Part shown: positions 1-9,363 of the stretch, one piece after another
Position numbering within the stretch: position 1 is the stretch's first letter
How the letters are laid out: every line of letters starts with the position of its first letter
Assembly (NCBI GenBank): GCA_937868545.1
Contig: CALMMX010000213.1
Location: forward strand, 1 to 45,306
Origin: an uncultured Bacteroidota bacterium
GTDB lineage: Bacteria > Bacteroidota > Bacteroidia > B-17B0 > Aurantibacillaceae
DNA length: 45,306 nt
Direction: 5' to 3'
Notes under the pieces: generated by a model
Seen by the model: only the letters and a program-made list of their open reading frames with translations
The model's database searches: none
Told to the model about the DNA's origin: nothing
Program-made: the position numbers and the translations under genes

Positions 1-3000
1 TACTCCAATCTAAACTTACAGAACCTGCTAAAGTACTATTTGCCCAATGTAATAAGCGTGGGGCAGAGCTTATAACACTCCAACCTGTTGTGGTTCCTGT
101 TGCTACACCTTGTGTATTTAAAATGCCGCCTGTTACAATATTATCTTGCACATCTGTAGATGTTAGAGTTTGGCTTATAGCACCTAATAAATTAATACGA
201 CTTAATGTTGTGGCCGAACCTAAAGGTGTATTTGATAGTATTAAATTTCTATTAGAACAGTTTCCGTCGGATATAAACGTAGCCCCTGGTGTAAATGTTA
301 TTGATGATCTATTATCAAACTGTGCGGTATTTGTATTTCCCATTTTTAAAGTAACTCCACCACCATTTAGATGCATTAATCTTCTTACATTTAAATTAAC
401 ACTAAAGGTATTTGAACTATTAAACACATTTGTATTGTTATTTGTTATTAATGTATCAACAAGTAAATTGGTGTTTTGTGATATTGCATTTATACTTAAC
501 AATGAATTTGCATTGCTATTAACAGAAGTTAATCTTTTAATCAAACCAGTAAGTGTACTGCTACTAGTAGCAATTTGGAGGTTTTGAAAATTATTAACAC
601 GATTAATAGTGTCCATGTCCATATTTAAGATGACGTTAGCTCCTAAATTGGTTTGAGCAATATTTTGAATTCTTGTTTGATTAAAACTTGCATTTGTAAT
701 TACGGAAAAAGTCCGTGAGGTTAGTTCATCAATTTTATTGCCATAGGTACTCATATAAGCATTGTTTGAATAACCATTAGGCCCACTAATTATAAATTCA
801 GCTGTTCCTTCGTTAAATAGGGTATTTGGCCTAGTTAATTGAAGGGAATTGCCAGCACTTGAAATATATATATCTGAATCAAAAAATTTAACGGTATCTA
901 AAGGAGGTGCTGTATAACCTATTTGAAGGTTAGTAGAATATAATGAGCTTCCTAATTTTTGTGTTGAAGGATAAAATGACGCAAAAATTGGATTTGCATC
1001 ATACGTTTTAAAATTACCTTTACCTATAACAATTGCTGCATTAGAAAATAATGTATCTAAAATAAGCCAGCCTCCGGGAGAAACTGTTGTAATGGGCACA
1101 CAACTTAAGTTAGGAGGTGTATTAGCATAAAATAGGATATTATTTTTGAAAGGGACGCCGCCCGTTTTAATACACCTAAAATTATTAAAGGTGTTAAAGT
1201 TTACATTTGCTAAAAAATTATTAAAAAATTTATTGGTTGCCCACCAACCCCCCGATACATTCCATGTTCTTATGGGAGCCCCAGATGACCCAGTAACTGG
1301 ACCATTTGTTGTAATGATTGTAGCTGTTCCAACAATATTAACAGAATTGGAAAAATGATTTAGTTTATTTAAGTATACATGTGAGAGTGGAGGAAAAACT
1401 ACAGAGTCATTTTCTGTAGGTTCACAAGAACCTATTGAAATGGGAGTTTGTGTTGATGATGGCGATGCCAAGGGATTTAAACTCCAATTAGTTGGGTCAC
1501 TCCAATTGCCACCTGCTAAAGGCCCTTGCCAAAACAAAGTACGAGCTGGTGGTGTACAATTAACATTCCATCCAGTATTAGTTGTGCCATATACGAAACG
1601 GCTATCAGAGCCAGTCGGATACAATGTGCCCGTACCAATTGCTGAACAAGTGTTTAATAATATTCTGTTTACATTAATATTAGTTAATGGCATTGTACCA
1701 AAACTAAATGTACAACTACTCAAAGATATGTCATGTCCGCAAGTGCCAAGCATAGTTAATGAAGCGGTTGGCGCGAATTTAATTGTTGAGAAAAAATTTT
1801 GTAATGAAGAACCTGGAGCAATGCTTACACTTCCACCTGGGTTGATGTTAAAAGTTGTAGGCCAAAAGCTATATGTTATATAAATTTTATCTGGATTAAT
1901 TAAATTGAGTTGATTAAAAGTTGGCGATGCCCCAGGAGGATACCCTGTATTTGAAGTTAAACTATGCTCAAAGATATTAAAAACATTAAAATTTGTATTT
2001 GTTGAAAAATGTAAACTAGCCATAGTTTGTCCTGTAGTTAGGCCATTTGGCGAAATATTAATAGTACTTCCTGTTGTAGTTAATGTTGTAGTATTTGAAA
2101 TATCAAACATTCCAGCATAACCATCCCTTTGTCCATATAAATTTATATTTAATTCAGAATTAGAATAATTAGTGTTAGCAAATGCAGTACTAAAAAAGCC
2201 ATTGACTTGTAATGTTTGATTAACTACACTTAAAGTTGCTGCATTTGCAGCTGAAACGCCATTAACTTGTAATAGGCCAATTACACTCCTATTGCGTGCA
2301 ATTGGATACGCTCCACTAGTAAAAGTTTGTGGTGTAATAGTAACAGATGATGAATTGGTTACTTTAATTCCGCCTAGGTTAACACCTCCAGTAGTTGAAA
2401 AAGCACAGTTTTGATAAGCAACAGATGGAAGTGTAGAAAAAATTCCATTTCTGAAATTAACAACACCAGATATAACATTAAGTGAAGAGTGAATATCACT
2501 GCGTGCAGGAAATGAATTAATTGACCCCATTTTTAATAGTTCATTAAAATTTACAATTACGGCGTTGGTAGTTGTATAACCAGATCCTAAATTTATAATG
2601 GCAGCATTGGTAGTAGTTCTATCTAAAAATAATGAATCATTAAAATTTACTGTGTAAGTTGAAGTATTTCCAGGAACCGTAATACTATTTAATACCAAAG
2701 TTTTACCGCCAGTTAAAACATTTAAAGTGCTAATATTTGCAGGATTAAAAACAATATCACCTTTCCAATTTGATATAGATAATTTTGAATTATTAAAAGC
2801 TGTAAGGTCAAAGTGCCCAAACACATTTAAGACTTTGGCTGGAACAGATTGCATGGCTACATTGGTATATGTTCCAGCATAGCTTACTGTAAAGCCTTTA
2901 CAAGCCATCGATGCTTGATCAAAATCAATTTTTTGACCATTAGCTGTAAAAGCATTTGAATTAATGACAACATCATTTGCGCTAGTTGGAATTCCGCTAG

Positions 3001-3157
3001 TAGATGTTGTAGTACATAAAGGATCTTGATACCAATTTGTTGCTACTCCCCAAGGATAAACGCTAGGCGCTGAAATTGTAGTACATTTGAAATAAAGTGT
3101 TTGAGCTTTAAAAACAATAGATATAAATACAAATAATACAAGTAATATTTTTTTCAT
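1..3157 (-). CDS. Giant secreted surface protein, 5' part only (runs off left edge)
   Basis: An open frame of about 1052 codons starts at ATG 3157-3155 and has no stop before the window edge; I sampled several parts of the frame and found no stop codon. The first 20 residues, MKKILLVLFVFISIVFKAQT, form a clear Sec signal peptide. The rest is low-complexity, rich in Asn, Thr, Ser and Leu, as in secreted beta-solenoid adhesins. Tryptophan-rich heads recur at about 1546 (ARTLFWQGP, then NWSDPTNWS and DSVVF) and at about 64 (APRLLHW). They match heads in the 2918-residue protein at 17000-25756, so the two are paralogs. The missing C-terminus probably carries a T9SS sorting domain, by analogy with that paralog. 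Transcription is divergent from the S41 protease gene. The existence of the gene is near certain; its binding partner is unknown. Confidence 0.85.
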   Translation of the reverse strand, partial: MKKILLVLFVFISIVFKAQTLYFKCTTISAPSVYPWGVATNWYQDPLCTTTSTSGIPTSANDVVINSNAFTANGQKIDFDQASMACKGFTVSYAGTYTNVAMQSVPAKVLNVFGHFDLTAFNNSKLSISNWKGDIVFNPANISTLNVLTGGKTLVLNSITVPGNTSTYTVNFNDSLFLDRTTTNAAIINLGSGYTTTNAVIVNFNELLKMGSINSFPARSDIHSSLNVISGVVNFRNGIFSTLPSVAYQNCAFSTTGGVNLGGIKVTNSSSVTITPQTFTSGAYPIARNRSVIGLLQVNGVSAANAATLSVVNQTLQVNGFFSTAFANTNYSNSELNINLYGQRDGYAGMFDISNTTTLTTTGSTINISPNGLTTGQTMASLHFSTNTNFNVFNIFEHSLTSNTGYPPGASPTFNQLNLINPDKIYITYSFWPTTFNINPGGSVSIAPGSSLQNFFSTIKFAPTASLTMLGTCGHDISLSSCTFSFGTMPLTNINVNRILLNTCSAIGTGTLYPTGSDSRFVYGTTNTGWNVNCTPPARTLFWQGPLAGGNWSDPTNWSLNPLASPSSTQTPISIGSCEPTENDSVVFPPLSHVYLNKLNHFSNSVNIVGTATIITTNGPVTGSSGAPIRTWNVSGGWWATNKFFNNFLANVNFNTFNNFRCIKTGGVPFKNNILFYANTPPNLSCVPITTVSPGGWLILDTLFSNAAIVIGKGNFKTYDANPIFASFYPSTQKLGSSLYSTNLQIGYTAPPLDTVKFFDSDIYISSAGNSLQLTRPNTLFNEGTAEFIISGPNGYSNNAYMSTYGNKIDELTSRTFSVITNASFNQTRIQNIAQTNLGANVILNMDMDTINRVNNFQNLQIATSSSTLTGLIKRLTSVNSNANSLLSINAISQNTNLLVDTLITNNNTNVFNSSNTFSVNLNVRRLMHLNGGGVTLKMGNTNTAQFDNRSSITFTPGATFISDGNCSNRNLILSNTPLGSATTLSRINLLGAISQTLTSTDVQDNIVTGGILNTQGVATGTTTGWSVISSAPRLLHWANSTLAGSVSLDWS

Positions 3158-3388
3158 AGGCTTATTATAGTTTTTAATAAGTTGGGGATAAATAACTATT
3201 TACTAAAAATAAACCAATATAATCAGTACACCAAACAAAATGTATAAACTGTATGTTTTTTCAAATGAATAATTAAAAATAGCTAAAATCAGTTATTTTA
3301 GACTTAAAATGATGTGTACTACAAACTTATTTATTTACAAAATAAATCAAAAAATTAGCTTATTTTTATCTTTTAATTATAGATATAT
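3158..3388. promoter_or_regulatory. Divergent intergenic region
   Basis: This 231-base AT-rich gap separates two divergent genes and must hold both promoters. No exact TTG-N19-TAnnTTTG match was found. On the minus strand a TATATTGG, one mismatch from the consensus, lies within it. No small gene or RNA was recognised. Confidence 0.3.
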
Positions 3389-5068
3389 ATGAAGAAATAC
3401 ATAATAATATTAAGTCTTTTTTTTGTTTCATTTTTCGCGTTTAATTTTTCACAAGATTATTTTGAAGTGTCTAAGAACTTAGATATTTTTAATACACTAT
3501 ATCGTGAATTAAATATATCATATGTTGATGAAACTAAACCAGGTCAGCTTATGAAAACTGGTATAGAGGCGATGTTGGCATCTTTAGATCCTTATACTAA
3601 TTATTACACAGAAAATGATATTGAAGATTACAAATACATGACAACTGGCGAATATGGTGGTGTTGGCGCAACTATACAAGATGTAAATAAAAAAATTACA
3701 ATCATGGAGCCTTATGAGAATTTCTCTGCTTATAACGCAGGACTAAGAGCTGGTGATGAAATTGTTGAAGTGAACGGGCAAAATGTAGTTGGAAAAAAAA
3801 CAGACGAAATTTCTTCAATGCTTAAAGGGCAGGCAGGAACTGCTATTAAACTTAAAATTATTCATTTAGGACAAACGGAGCCAGTTGAAGTAAATTTAAA
3901 ACGTGAAGAAATAAAAATCAAAGCAGTTCCATATTCAAATATGTTAACCAATGAAGTGGGTTACATTAAACTGAATAGTTTTACAGATAATTGCTCAAAT
4001 GAAGTAAAAGAGGCATTTTTAAAATTAAAAGAAAAAAACTGTAAATCGTTAATATTAGATTTAAGAGGTAATCCAGGTGGTTTGCTTAATGAGGCAGTAA
4101 ATATTGTGAATTTATTTGTAGATAAAGGTCAAGAAATTGTTTACACAAAAGGTAAGATTAGAGATTGGGATAAAAGTTATATGTCAGTTAATAATGCAAT
4201 TGACACACAAATTCCATTGGTTGTTTTAGTAGATAATAATTCGGCATCTGCTTCTGAGATTGTGGCTGGTGCATTGCAAGATTTAGATAGAGCCGTAATT
4301 GTTGGTCAACGTTCATATGGCAAAGGTTTAGTGCAACAAGTTCGCGATTTAACGTATAACACTAAATTAAAAGTTACAGTTGCTAAGTATTATATACCAA
4401 GTGGTAGATGTATACAAGCTTTAGATTACACGCATAAAGATGAAGAAGGAAGAGTTGATAAAGTTCCTGATTCTTTAATTACAGCTTTTAAAACTAAAAA
4501 TGGAAGAATTACTTATGATGGAGCTGGTGTGTTGCCCGATTATAAAACAGATGCAGTAAAATTTAGTAACATTTTAGCCACATTGTTAGCTAGAAATCAC
4601 ATTTTCACATTTGTAAATAGTTATATTATAAAAAATCCAACTCTATTATCTTCAAAAGAACCAATTAAGTTTACTGATGATGATTATAATACGTTTATAA
4701 ATTACCTAAAGGGAAAAGATTATGAGTATAAAACTCAAAGTGATTTTGCATTAGAAGATTTAAAAGAAGATGCAACAAATGAGAAGTACTATGAGAGTAT
4801 AAAAGCTGAATATGAAGCTTTACAGTCAAAAATGGTTGCTAATAAAAAGGAAGATTTAATACGTTTTAAAGCTGAAATAAAACAATTTATTGAAGAAGAA
4901 ATAGCATCAAGGGTAGGATTTCAAAAAGGTAGGATAGATGCTTCATTGAAATATGACAATGATATAGACGTTGCGAAAAAATTATTAGGTGATATGCCTA
5001 AAATTAAATCAATTCTAACAACAATTGATAAGCCAACCAAGCCATTTAATGCAAATAAAAAGTTTTAG
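3389..5068 (+). CDS. S41 family C-terminal processing peptidase (CtpA/Prc-like)
   Basis: A 559-residue serine protease acting on the periplasmic side. An N-terminal hydrophobic segment (residues 4-20) is a signal peptide or anchor. A PDZ domain at about 85-165 includes the carboxylate-binding region near GEYGGVGATI and the typical AGLRAGDEIVEVNG stretch. The S41 core follows, with DLRGNPGGLL at about 224-233. The catalytic Ser is S287 in NNSASASE and the general-base Lys is K312 in SYGKGLVQ; their 25-residue spacing equals that of E. coli Prc (S452/K477). A basic/acidic helical tail of about 150 residues follows, common in Bacteroidota members. The family trims protein C-termini and some members process cell-wall enzymes. 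The substrate here is unknown. The gene appears to be monocistronic, because THX downstream has its own promoter. Confidence 0.93.
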   Translation: MKKYIIILSLFFVSFFAFNFSQDYFEVSKNLDIFNTLYRELNISYVDETKPGQLMKTGIEAMLASLDPYTNYYTENDIEDYKYMTTGEYGGVGATIQDVNKKITIMEPYENFSAYNAGLRAGDEIVEVNGQNVVGKKTDEISSMLKGQAGTAIKLKIIHLGQTEPVEVNLKREEIKIKAVPYSNMLTNEVGYIKLNSFTDNCSNEVKEAFLKLKEKNCKSLILDLRGNPGGLLNEAVNIVNLFVDKGQEIVYTKGKIRDWDKSYMSVNNAIDTQIPLVVLVDNNSASASEIVAGALQDLDRAVIVGQRSYGKGLVQQVRDLTYNTKLKVTVAKYYIPSGRCIQALDYTHKDEEGRVDKVPDSLITAFKTKNGRITYDGAGVLPDYKTDAVKFSNILATLLARNHIFTFVNSYIIKNPTLLSSKEPIKFTDDDYNTFINYLKGKDYEYKTQSDFALEDLKEDATNEKYYESIKAEYEALQSKMVANKKEDLIRFKAEIKQFIEEEIASRVGFQKGRIDASLKYDNDIDVAKKLLGDMPKIKSILTTIDKPTKPFNANKKF

Positions 5069-5086
5069 TTTTCTTTCAAAAACAAT

Positions 5087-5116
5087 TTGAAAATTTAATT
5101 AATAAGCTTACTTTTG
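5087..5116 (+). promoter_or_regulatory. Promoter of the THX gene
   Basis: TTG at 5087-5089 and TACTTTTG at 5109-5116 are separated by 19 bases. This fits the Bacteroidota housekeeping sigma consensus TTG-N19-21-TAnnTTTG exactly. Transcription would begin near 5121, leaving a leader of about 20 bases before ATG 5143. Confidence 0.6.
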
Positions 5117-5142
5117 GTAAAATTAATTTTAAAAAAAACATT

Positions 5143-5280
5143 ATGGGAAAAGGAGATACTAAATCAAGACGCGGAAAAATACAAATTGGTTCATTTGGAG
5201 TTAAACGTCCTAGAAAAACAACTAAAGCATATACAGCAACTGCTACAGATGCTAAACCTGCGAAAAAGGCTACTAAATAA
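5143..5280 (+). CDS. 30S ribosomal protein THX
   Basis: A 45-residue basic protein starting MGKGDTKSRRGKIQIGSFG, with KRPRK following and an Ala/Lys-rich tail. The MGKGDxKxxRGKI opening and the G-S-x-G-x-x-RP core are the signature of the short 30S protein THX found in Bacteroidota and, as Thx, in Thermus, where it sits in the head of the small subunit. The gene is flanked by a consensus promoter (5087-5116) and a strong intrinsic terminator (5301-5327), which supports a separate, highly expressed transcript. It is short enough to be missed by length-filtered gene callers. Confidence 0.9.
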   Translation: MGKGDTKSRRGKIQIGSFGVKRPRKTTKAYTATATDAKPAKKATK

Positions 5281-5300
5281 TAAACTTTATTGAAAAATAA

Positions 5301-5327
5301 AAAAGACCGCTACTAAGCGGTTTTTTT
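5301..5327 (+). terminator. Rho-independent terminator after THX
   Basis: The perfect 6-bp stem ACCGCT/AGCGGT (5306-5311 with 5316-5321) has a 4-base loop and is followed by a run of T. It separates the THX transcript from purK. Confidence 0.85.
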
Positions 5328-5344
5328 ATAAATATATTTTAAGA

Positions 5345-6487
5345 GTGACAAACTTTGACCCTTCAAAATTAAAGATAGGAGTGCTCGGTGGTGGGCAACT
5401 TGGGCGAATGCTAATTCAAAGCGCAATAAATTATAATTTATATGTTTGTTGCCTTGATCCTGATGCAAATGCACCATGTAAGTCTATTGCCAACGAATTT
5501 ACAAAAGGCAGTTTAACCGATTATGATACAGTTTTAAAATTTGGTAAAGATAAAGACATCATTACCATTGAAATTGAAAATGTAAATATTGAAGCATTAA
5601 AAGAACTTGAGAAGCAGGGGAAAAAGGTGTTTCCACAGCCAAGTGTGATAGAAATTATTAAAGATAAAGGATTGCAAAAAATGTTTTATCAACGTAATGA
5701 TATTCCTAGTTCTGATTTCTTTTTAGTTGAAAATAAAACTCAAATAGAAAAGTATGCAAGCTTCTTCCCGTTTTTCCAAAAATTAAGAACTGGTGGTTAT
5801 GATGGAAAAGGTGTTGTAAAATTAGGTCATCCAAACAAAATTGATCATGCGTTTAATGAACCTAGTGTATTAGAAAGACTTGTTGATTTTGAAAAAGAAA
5901 TTTCAGTTATTGTTGCTCGTAATGAAAGTGGTGAATGTAAATGTTTCCCTGCTGTTGAATGTGAATTTAATGCTGAAGCAAATTTGGTGGAGTTTTTGTT
6001 TTCGCCTGCTCATATTAAAAAATCAATAGATAAACAAGCAGTTGAAATCGCAACAAAAATAGCCGAAAAGCTTAACATTGTCGGTCTTTTAGCAGTGGAA
6101 TTATTTGTTACTAAGCAAGGCAAGGTGTTAGTTAATGAAGTGGCGCCACGTCCGCATAACAGTGGTCATCAAACAATTGAAGGGAATATTACTTCTCAGT
6201 TTGAACAACATATTAGAGCAATTTTAAACTTACCATTAGGCGATACTGCTATTGTTAGACCAGCTGTAATGATAAATTTATTAGGAGAGAAAGGTTATGA
6301 AGGCCCTGCAAAATATGAAGGTTTAATAGATGCTGTAAAATACAAAGGTGTGTATATTCATTTATATGGAAAGCAAAACACTAAACCATTTCGTAAAATG
6401 GGACATGTAACTATTGTTGATGAGGATTTAGATTTGGCGAAGAAGAAAGCAATAACAGTTAAAGATTTAATAAAGGTAATAGCATAA
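5345..6487 (+). CDS. purK: 5-(carboxyamino)imidazole ribonucleotide synthase
   Basis: An ATP-grasp enzyme of 380 residues that makes N5-CAIR from AIR, ATP and bicarbonate in purine biosynthesis. The N-terminal dinucleotide-like fold begins IGVLGGGQLGRM (11-22). The ATP-grasp core contains LRTGGYDGKG, and VNEVAPRPHNSGH near residues 264-276 gives the Mg/ATP ligands and active-site loop. Length and domain order are normal. The start used is GTG at 5345: it lies just after the THX terminator, no in-frame ATG precedes it, and it leaves the expected short lead before the glycine-rich loop. purE follows after 27 bases, so the two consecutive enzymes are probably cotranscribed. Confidence 0.95.
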   Translation: MTNFDPSKLKIGVLGGGQLGRMLIQSAINYNLYVCCLDPDANAPCKSIANEFTKGSLTDYDTVLKFGKDKDIITIEIENVNIEALKELEKQGKKVFPQPSVIEIIKDKGLQKMFYQRNDIPSSDFFLVENKTQIEKYASFFPFFQKLRTGGYDGKGVVKLGHPNKIDHAFNEPSVLERLVDFEKEISVIVARNESGECKCFPAVECEFNAEANLVEFLFSPAHIKKSIDKQAVEIATKIAEKLNIVGLLAVELFVTKQGKVLVNEVAPRPHNSGHQTIEGNITSQFEQHIRAILNLPLGDTAIVRPAVMINLLGEKGYEGPAKYEGLIDAVKYKGVYIHLYGKQNTKPFRKMGHVTIVDEDLDLAKKKAITVKDLIKVIA

Positions 6488-6514
6488 TTTTATATTGATA
6501 AAAATTAAAGTAGT

Positions 6515-6991
6515 ATGGTAGGAATTATAATGGGAAGCGCAAGTGATTTAAATGTAATGAACGAAGCGGCAGAGTTTTTAAAAAAATTGAATATTGAATA
6601 TGAAATAACAATTGTTTCAGCTCATCGTACTCCAGAGCGAATGTTCGATTATGCAAAGAATGCTCATAAAAATGGCATAAAAGTTATTATTGCTGGGGCT
6701 GGTGGTGCTGCCCATTTACCTGGTATGGTAGCTTCGCTTACGGCCTTGCCAGTTATTGGTGTGCCTGTAAAATCTAGCAATTCAATTGATGGATGGGATT
6801 CTATTTTATCTATTTTACAAATGCCAAATGGAGTTCCTGTTGCAACCGTTGCTTTAAATGCGGCACAAAATGCAGGAATTTTAGCTGCTCAAATTTTAGG
6901 TTCTAATGATATTGAAATTTATAACAAATTGCTTTCTTTTAAAGAAGAACTTAAAGATAAAGTGATGAAAAGCATTGAATCTATTAAGTAA
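6515..6991 (+). CDS. purE: N5-carboxyaminoimidazole ribonucleotide mutase
   Basis: A 158-residue class I PurE that moves the carboxyl group of N5-CAIR to give CAIR, the step after PurK. Visible motifs are MGSASDL (6-12, phosphate and ribose binding), SAHRTP (35-40, with catalytic His37) and [14 protein letters not shown] (61-74). [11 protein letters not shown] completes the family pattern. It directly follows purK and is presumably translated from the same mRNA. Confidence 0.96.
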   Translation: MVGIIMGSASDLNVMNEAAEFLKKLNIEYEITIVSAHRTPERMFDYAKNAHKNGIKVIIAGAGGAAHLPGMVASLTALPVIGVPVKSSNSIDGWDSILSILQMPNGVPVATVALNAAQNAGILAAQILGSNDIEIYNKLLSFKEELKDKVMKSIESIK

Positions 6992-6993
6992 TT

Positions 6994-7020
6994 ATAAGGT
7001 TTAATTAATTCCTTATTTTT
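6994..7020. terminator. Possible weak bidirectional terminator
   Basis: ATAAGG (6994-6999) can pair with CCTTAT (7011-7016) between two convergent genes, with a T run following on the plus strand. The stem is short and the loop is 11 bases, so this is tentative. Confidence 0.35.
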
Positions 7021-7508
7021 TTATTTAATTGTTCTTCGTACTTAGTATGAAAACTGAAATAATTAATATCTGATAATTTTATTGCCTTAGAATTTAACCA
7101 TTTGCCGTTTTGGTCTATTAGTTTTAAAATTAGGTGGCTCTTACTTAATCCAGTTACTTTTGCAACATAATACTCCTTTGTATTGTTGTCTGTGAAAAAT
7201 GCTATAAGGTAATTATCAATTAGCAACTTTAAACAAGAGTAAAAAGTTAGTGCCTTATTAAAGTTGAATAATGAAATTATTTCTTTTCGATTATCTTTTT
7301 TTATTTTTCCAATTTCGCCCTTTGCCCATTCTCTGTATGCATCAATGTCTTCGGTTTTAAAAACGGTGAAACCATCAAAACTTTTAATTTTAGGATTAAA
7401 GTTAATCAGTATGAAAAGTTTACTAGTTTCTTTAATGCAATATCCACTATAAATATGATTATTGAAGGTTGGTAAACTTATTTCAATCAATTTATTTTCT
7501 AAACCCAT
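7005..7508 (-). CDS. Uncharacterised protein
   Basis: A 167-residue cytoplasmic protein with no signal peptide or membrane segment that I could not assign to a family. The N-terminal half has alternating beta-type stretches. The middle is a charged helix (EWAKGEIGKIKKDNRKE). The C-terminal 60 residues (YYVAKVTGLSKSHLILKLID, then a LSDINYFSF stretch) look like a small beta-barrel. It is the last gene of a five-gene minus-strand block, 12 bases after the RidA-like gene, so it is probably coexpressed with it. Confidence 0.75.
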   Translation of the reverse strand: MGLENKLIEISLPTFNNHIYSGYCIKETSKLFILINFNPKIKSFDGFTVFKTEDIDAYREWAKGEIGKIKKDNRKEIISLFNFNKALTFYSCLKLLIDNYLIAFFTDNNTKEYYVAKVTGLSKSHLILKLIDQNGKWLNSKAIKLSDINYFSFHTKYEEQLNKKIRN

Positions 7509-7520
7509 AAATTATAAGTG

Positions 7521-7937
7521 TTAGTCAATGGTTGCTATAACTTTTAATTCTATAGCAATTGGTGTAGGCAAACAATTAATTTCAATGGTAGTTCTGCAAG
7601 GGGGATTTTCTTTAAAATATTCTGCCCATAATTTATTATAGGTTTTAAAATCATCCTTCATGTTAGTTAAAAATACTTGTACATCTACAATTTTATCCCA
7701 ACTACTTCCCGAATCTTCTAAAATATATTTTATATTTCTAAATACACTGTGACATTGTGCTTCAATATCATAAGAAATTATAGTTCCGTTTTCATCCAAT
7801 TCAACTCCTGGAATTTTTTTAGTTCCTCGTTCACGTGGTCCAACACCACTTAAGAATAATAAATTTCCAACTCTGCGCGCATGTGGATATAAACCTACTG
7901 GTTCTGGTGCTTTTGATGATTCTATTGAATTATTCAT
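7521..7937 (-). CDS. RidA-family protein, 2-aminomuconate deaminase type
   Basis: A 138-residue RidA/YjgF/UK114 fold protein. The family hydrolyses enamine/imine intermediates; a distinct branch is 2-aminomuconate deaminase of the kynurenine and 2-nitrobenzoate meta-cleavage routes. The conserved substrate-carboxylate Arg is R115 in PPCRTTIEI and the C-terminal acid is E130 in IAIELKVIA. The long insert after LSGVGPRERGTK, with GVELDENGT, is typical of the aminomuconate deaminase branch and is absent from ordinary RidA. The assignment is strengthened by the aminomuconate-semialdehyde-type dehydrogenase in the same block (9364-10809), which would make its substrate. RidA family membership is certain; the exact substrate is an inference. 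Confidence 0.85.
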   Translation of the reverse strand: MNNSIESSKAPEPVGLYPHARRVGNLLFLSGVGPRERGTKKIPGVELDENGTIISYDIEAQCHSVFRNIKYILEDSGSSWDKIVDVQVFLTNMKDDFKTYNKLWAEYFKENPPCRTTIEINCLPTPIAIELKVIATID

Positions 7938-7949
7938 GTTAATGTTTAT

Positions 7950-8294
7950 TTAAGGTAAAACTTCAATTGAAATATTTTTATCAGTTAATCCTATATTGTC
8001 TACTTGGGCTAATTTTTGACTGTTTTTATGCACAGTAAGCCATTTTGTTTTTGATTTACTAGCTGTTTTTTGATCAATTATAAATTCACCACTGGAATTT
8101 GTGTAGCATTGTCCAATGTATACTTCTGTGCAATTATCTCCATTAGATTTGCATTGTATGTAAGAAACTAATGCGTTTTCAATTCCTGCTCCCGTTGTTT
8201 TGCTAATTACCTTTCCTGAAATGGAAGTTTTTTTAATATCGCAATTTGATAAAAGAAAACACGTTGTTAGTAAAATTAAAATCTGTTTTATCAT
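7950..8294 (-). CDS. Small lipoprotein with a carboxypeptidase-regulatory-like domain
   Basis: A 114-residue protein with a lipoprotein signal peptide: a hydrophobic stretch followed by the lipobox LLSNC, with C18 as the lipidated Cys. The mature part starts with ISGKVISKTTGAGIENALV, the common opening of CarboxypepD_reg/transthyretin-like beta-sandwich domains. A Cys-rich stretch and SSGEFIID (sheet edge) follow. It lies between thiL (5-base gap) and the RidA-like gene (12-base gap), so it is cotranscribed with metabolic genes although its own role is unknown. Confidence 0.75.
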   Translation of the reverse strand: MIKQILILLTTCFLLSNCDIKKTSISGKVISKTTGAGIENALVSYIQCKSNGDNCTEVYIGQCYTNSSGEFIIDQKTASKSKTKWLTVHKNSQKLAQVDNIGLTDKNISIEVLP

Positions 8295-8299
8295 GGTAT

Positions 8300-9343
8300 T
8301 TATTTTTTAAATGAATTCCAGCCTTGAGCTGTTATTGGATGTGAAGTGCCTGCTTTTGCAATTAAGTTAAGACCACTACTTTTTGCTGTAACATGGCCTA
8401 TTACTGTAAAATCGGGAACATTTTTAATTTTATCGTAATCACATAAAGGTATGGTGAAAAGTAATTCGTAATCTTCACCACCACTTAATGCGCACATTGT
8501 TGGGTCTAAATCAAATTCGCGAGCGCGGTCAAATGTTTGTGGATCAATTGGAATTTTATCTTCATATAATTCGCATCCAACTTCCGATTGAGTACAAACA
8601 TGTAATAACTCAGATGCTAAACCATCACTAACGTCTATCATGCTAGTTGGTTTTATATTTAATGTTTTTAGCAATTCAATAATATCAACTCGTGGCTCTG
8701 GTTTTAATTGGCGCTCCAATATATAATCATTTCCAACTAAATCTGGCTGAATATTAGGATTGTCTTTAAACACAAATTTTTCTCTCTCTAAAATTTGTAA
8801 TCCCATATACGCCCCACCTAAATCACCACTTACACAAATTAAATCTTTTTCTTTAGCCCCATTTCTGTATGCTATATCTTCTTTATTAGCTTCGCCAATT
8901 GCAGTAATGCTAATGATTAAACCACTTGTAGAAGATGTTGTGTCTCCACCAACTAAATCAACATTGTATTTATTGCAAGCAAAAATAATTCCAGCATAAA
9001 GTTCTTCAAGTGCTTCAACAGAAAAACGATTAGATGCGGCAATACTAACGGTAATTTGTTTCGGCGTACCATTCATGGCACAAATATCACTTAAGTTTAC
9101 TGCAACTGCTTTATAACCTAAATGTTTTAAGGGAACATAGCTTAAATCAAAATGTACACCTTCTACCAACATATCTGTTGATACTAGAGTTTGTTTGTCT
9201 TGTTGAAATTGAATTACAGCTGCATCATCACCAATACCTTTTAATGATGATGAATTATGGATTTCAACATGTTCGGTTAAATGGTTTATTAAACCAAATT
9301 CACCTAAGTCTGTTAATTCTGTTCTTGCTTTGTTTTCTAACAT
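8300..9343 (-). CDS. thiL: Thiamine-monophosphate kinase
   Basis: A 347-residue ThiL that phosphorylates thiamine monophosphate to the cofactor thiamine diphosphate. Motifs include GEFGLINHL (14-22), the Mg/ATP motif GIGDDAAVI (36-44), STDMLVEGVHFD (55-66), the GYKAVAVNLSDICAMNG stretch, DLVGGDTTSS and MIDVSDGLASEL near residues 237-248. Length is normal. It is the second gene of the block, 20 bases after the dehydrogenase. Grouping with a kynurenine-type catabolic pair is unexpected for a vitamin gene. Confidence 0.95.
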   Translation of the reverse strand: MLENKARTELTDLGEFGLINHLTEHVEIHNSSSLKGIGDDAAVIQFQQDKQTLVSTDMLVEGVHFDLSYVPLKHLGYKAVAVNLSDICAMNGTPKQITVSIAASNRFSVEALEELYAGIIFACNKYNVDLVGGDTTSSTSGLIISITAIGEANKEDIAYRNGAKEKDLICVSGDLGGAYMGLQILEREKFVFKDNPNIQPDLVGNDYILERQLKPEPRVDIIELLKTLNIKPTSMIDVSDGLASELLHVCTQSEVGCELYEDKIPIDPQTFDRAREFDLDPTMCALSGGEDYELLFTIPLCDYDKIKNVPDFTVIGHVTAKSSGLNLIAKAGTSHPITAQGWNSFKK

Positions 9344-9363
9344 TTTAATTTAGTTCTGTATAA

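Noticed and set aside
90..1883. Plus-strand frames of 70-165 codons at 90-587, 1146-1358 and 1440-1883
   Set aside because: They are antisense to the uninterrupted giant surface-protein frame, which has a signal peptide and clear similarity to the 17000-25756 protein.
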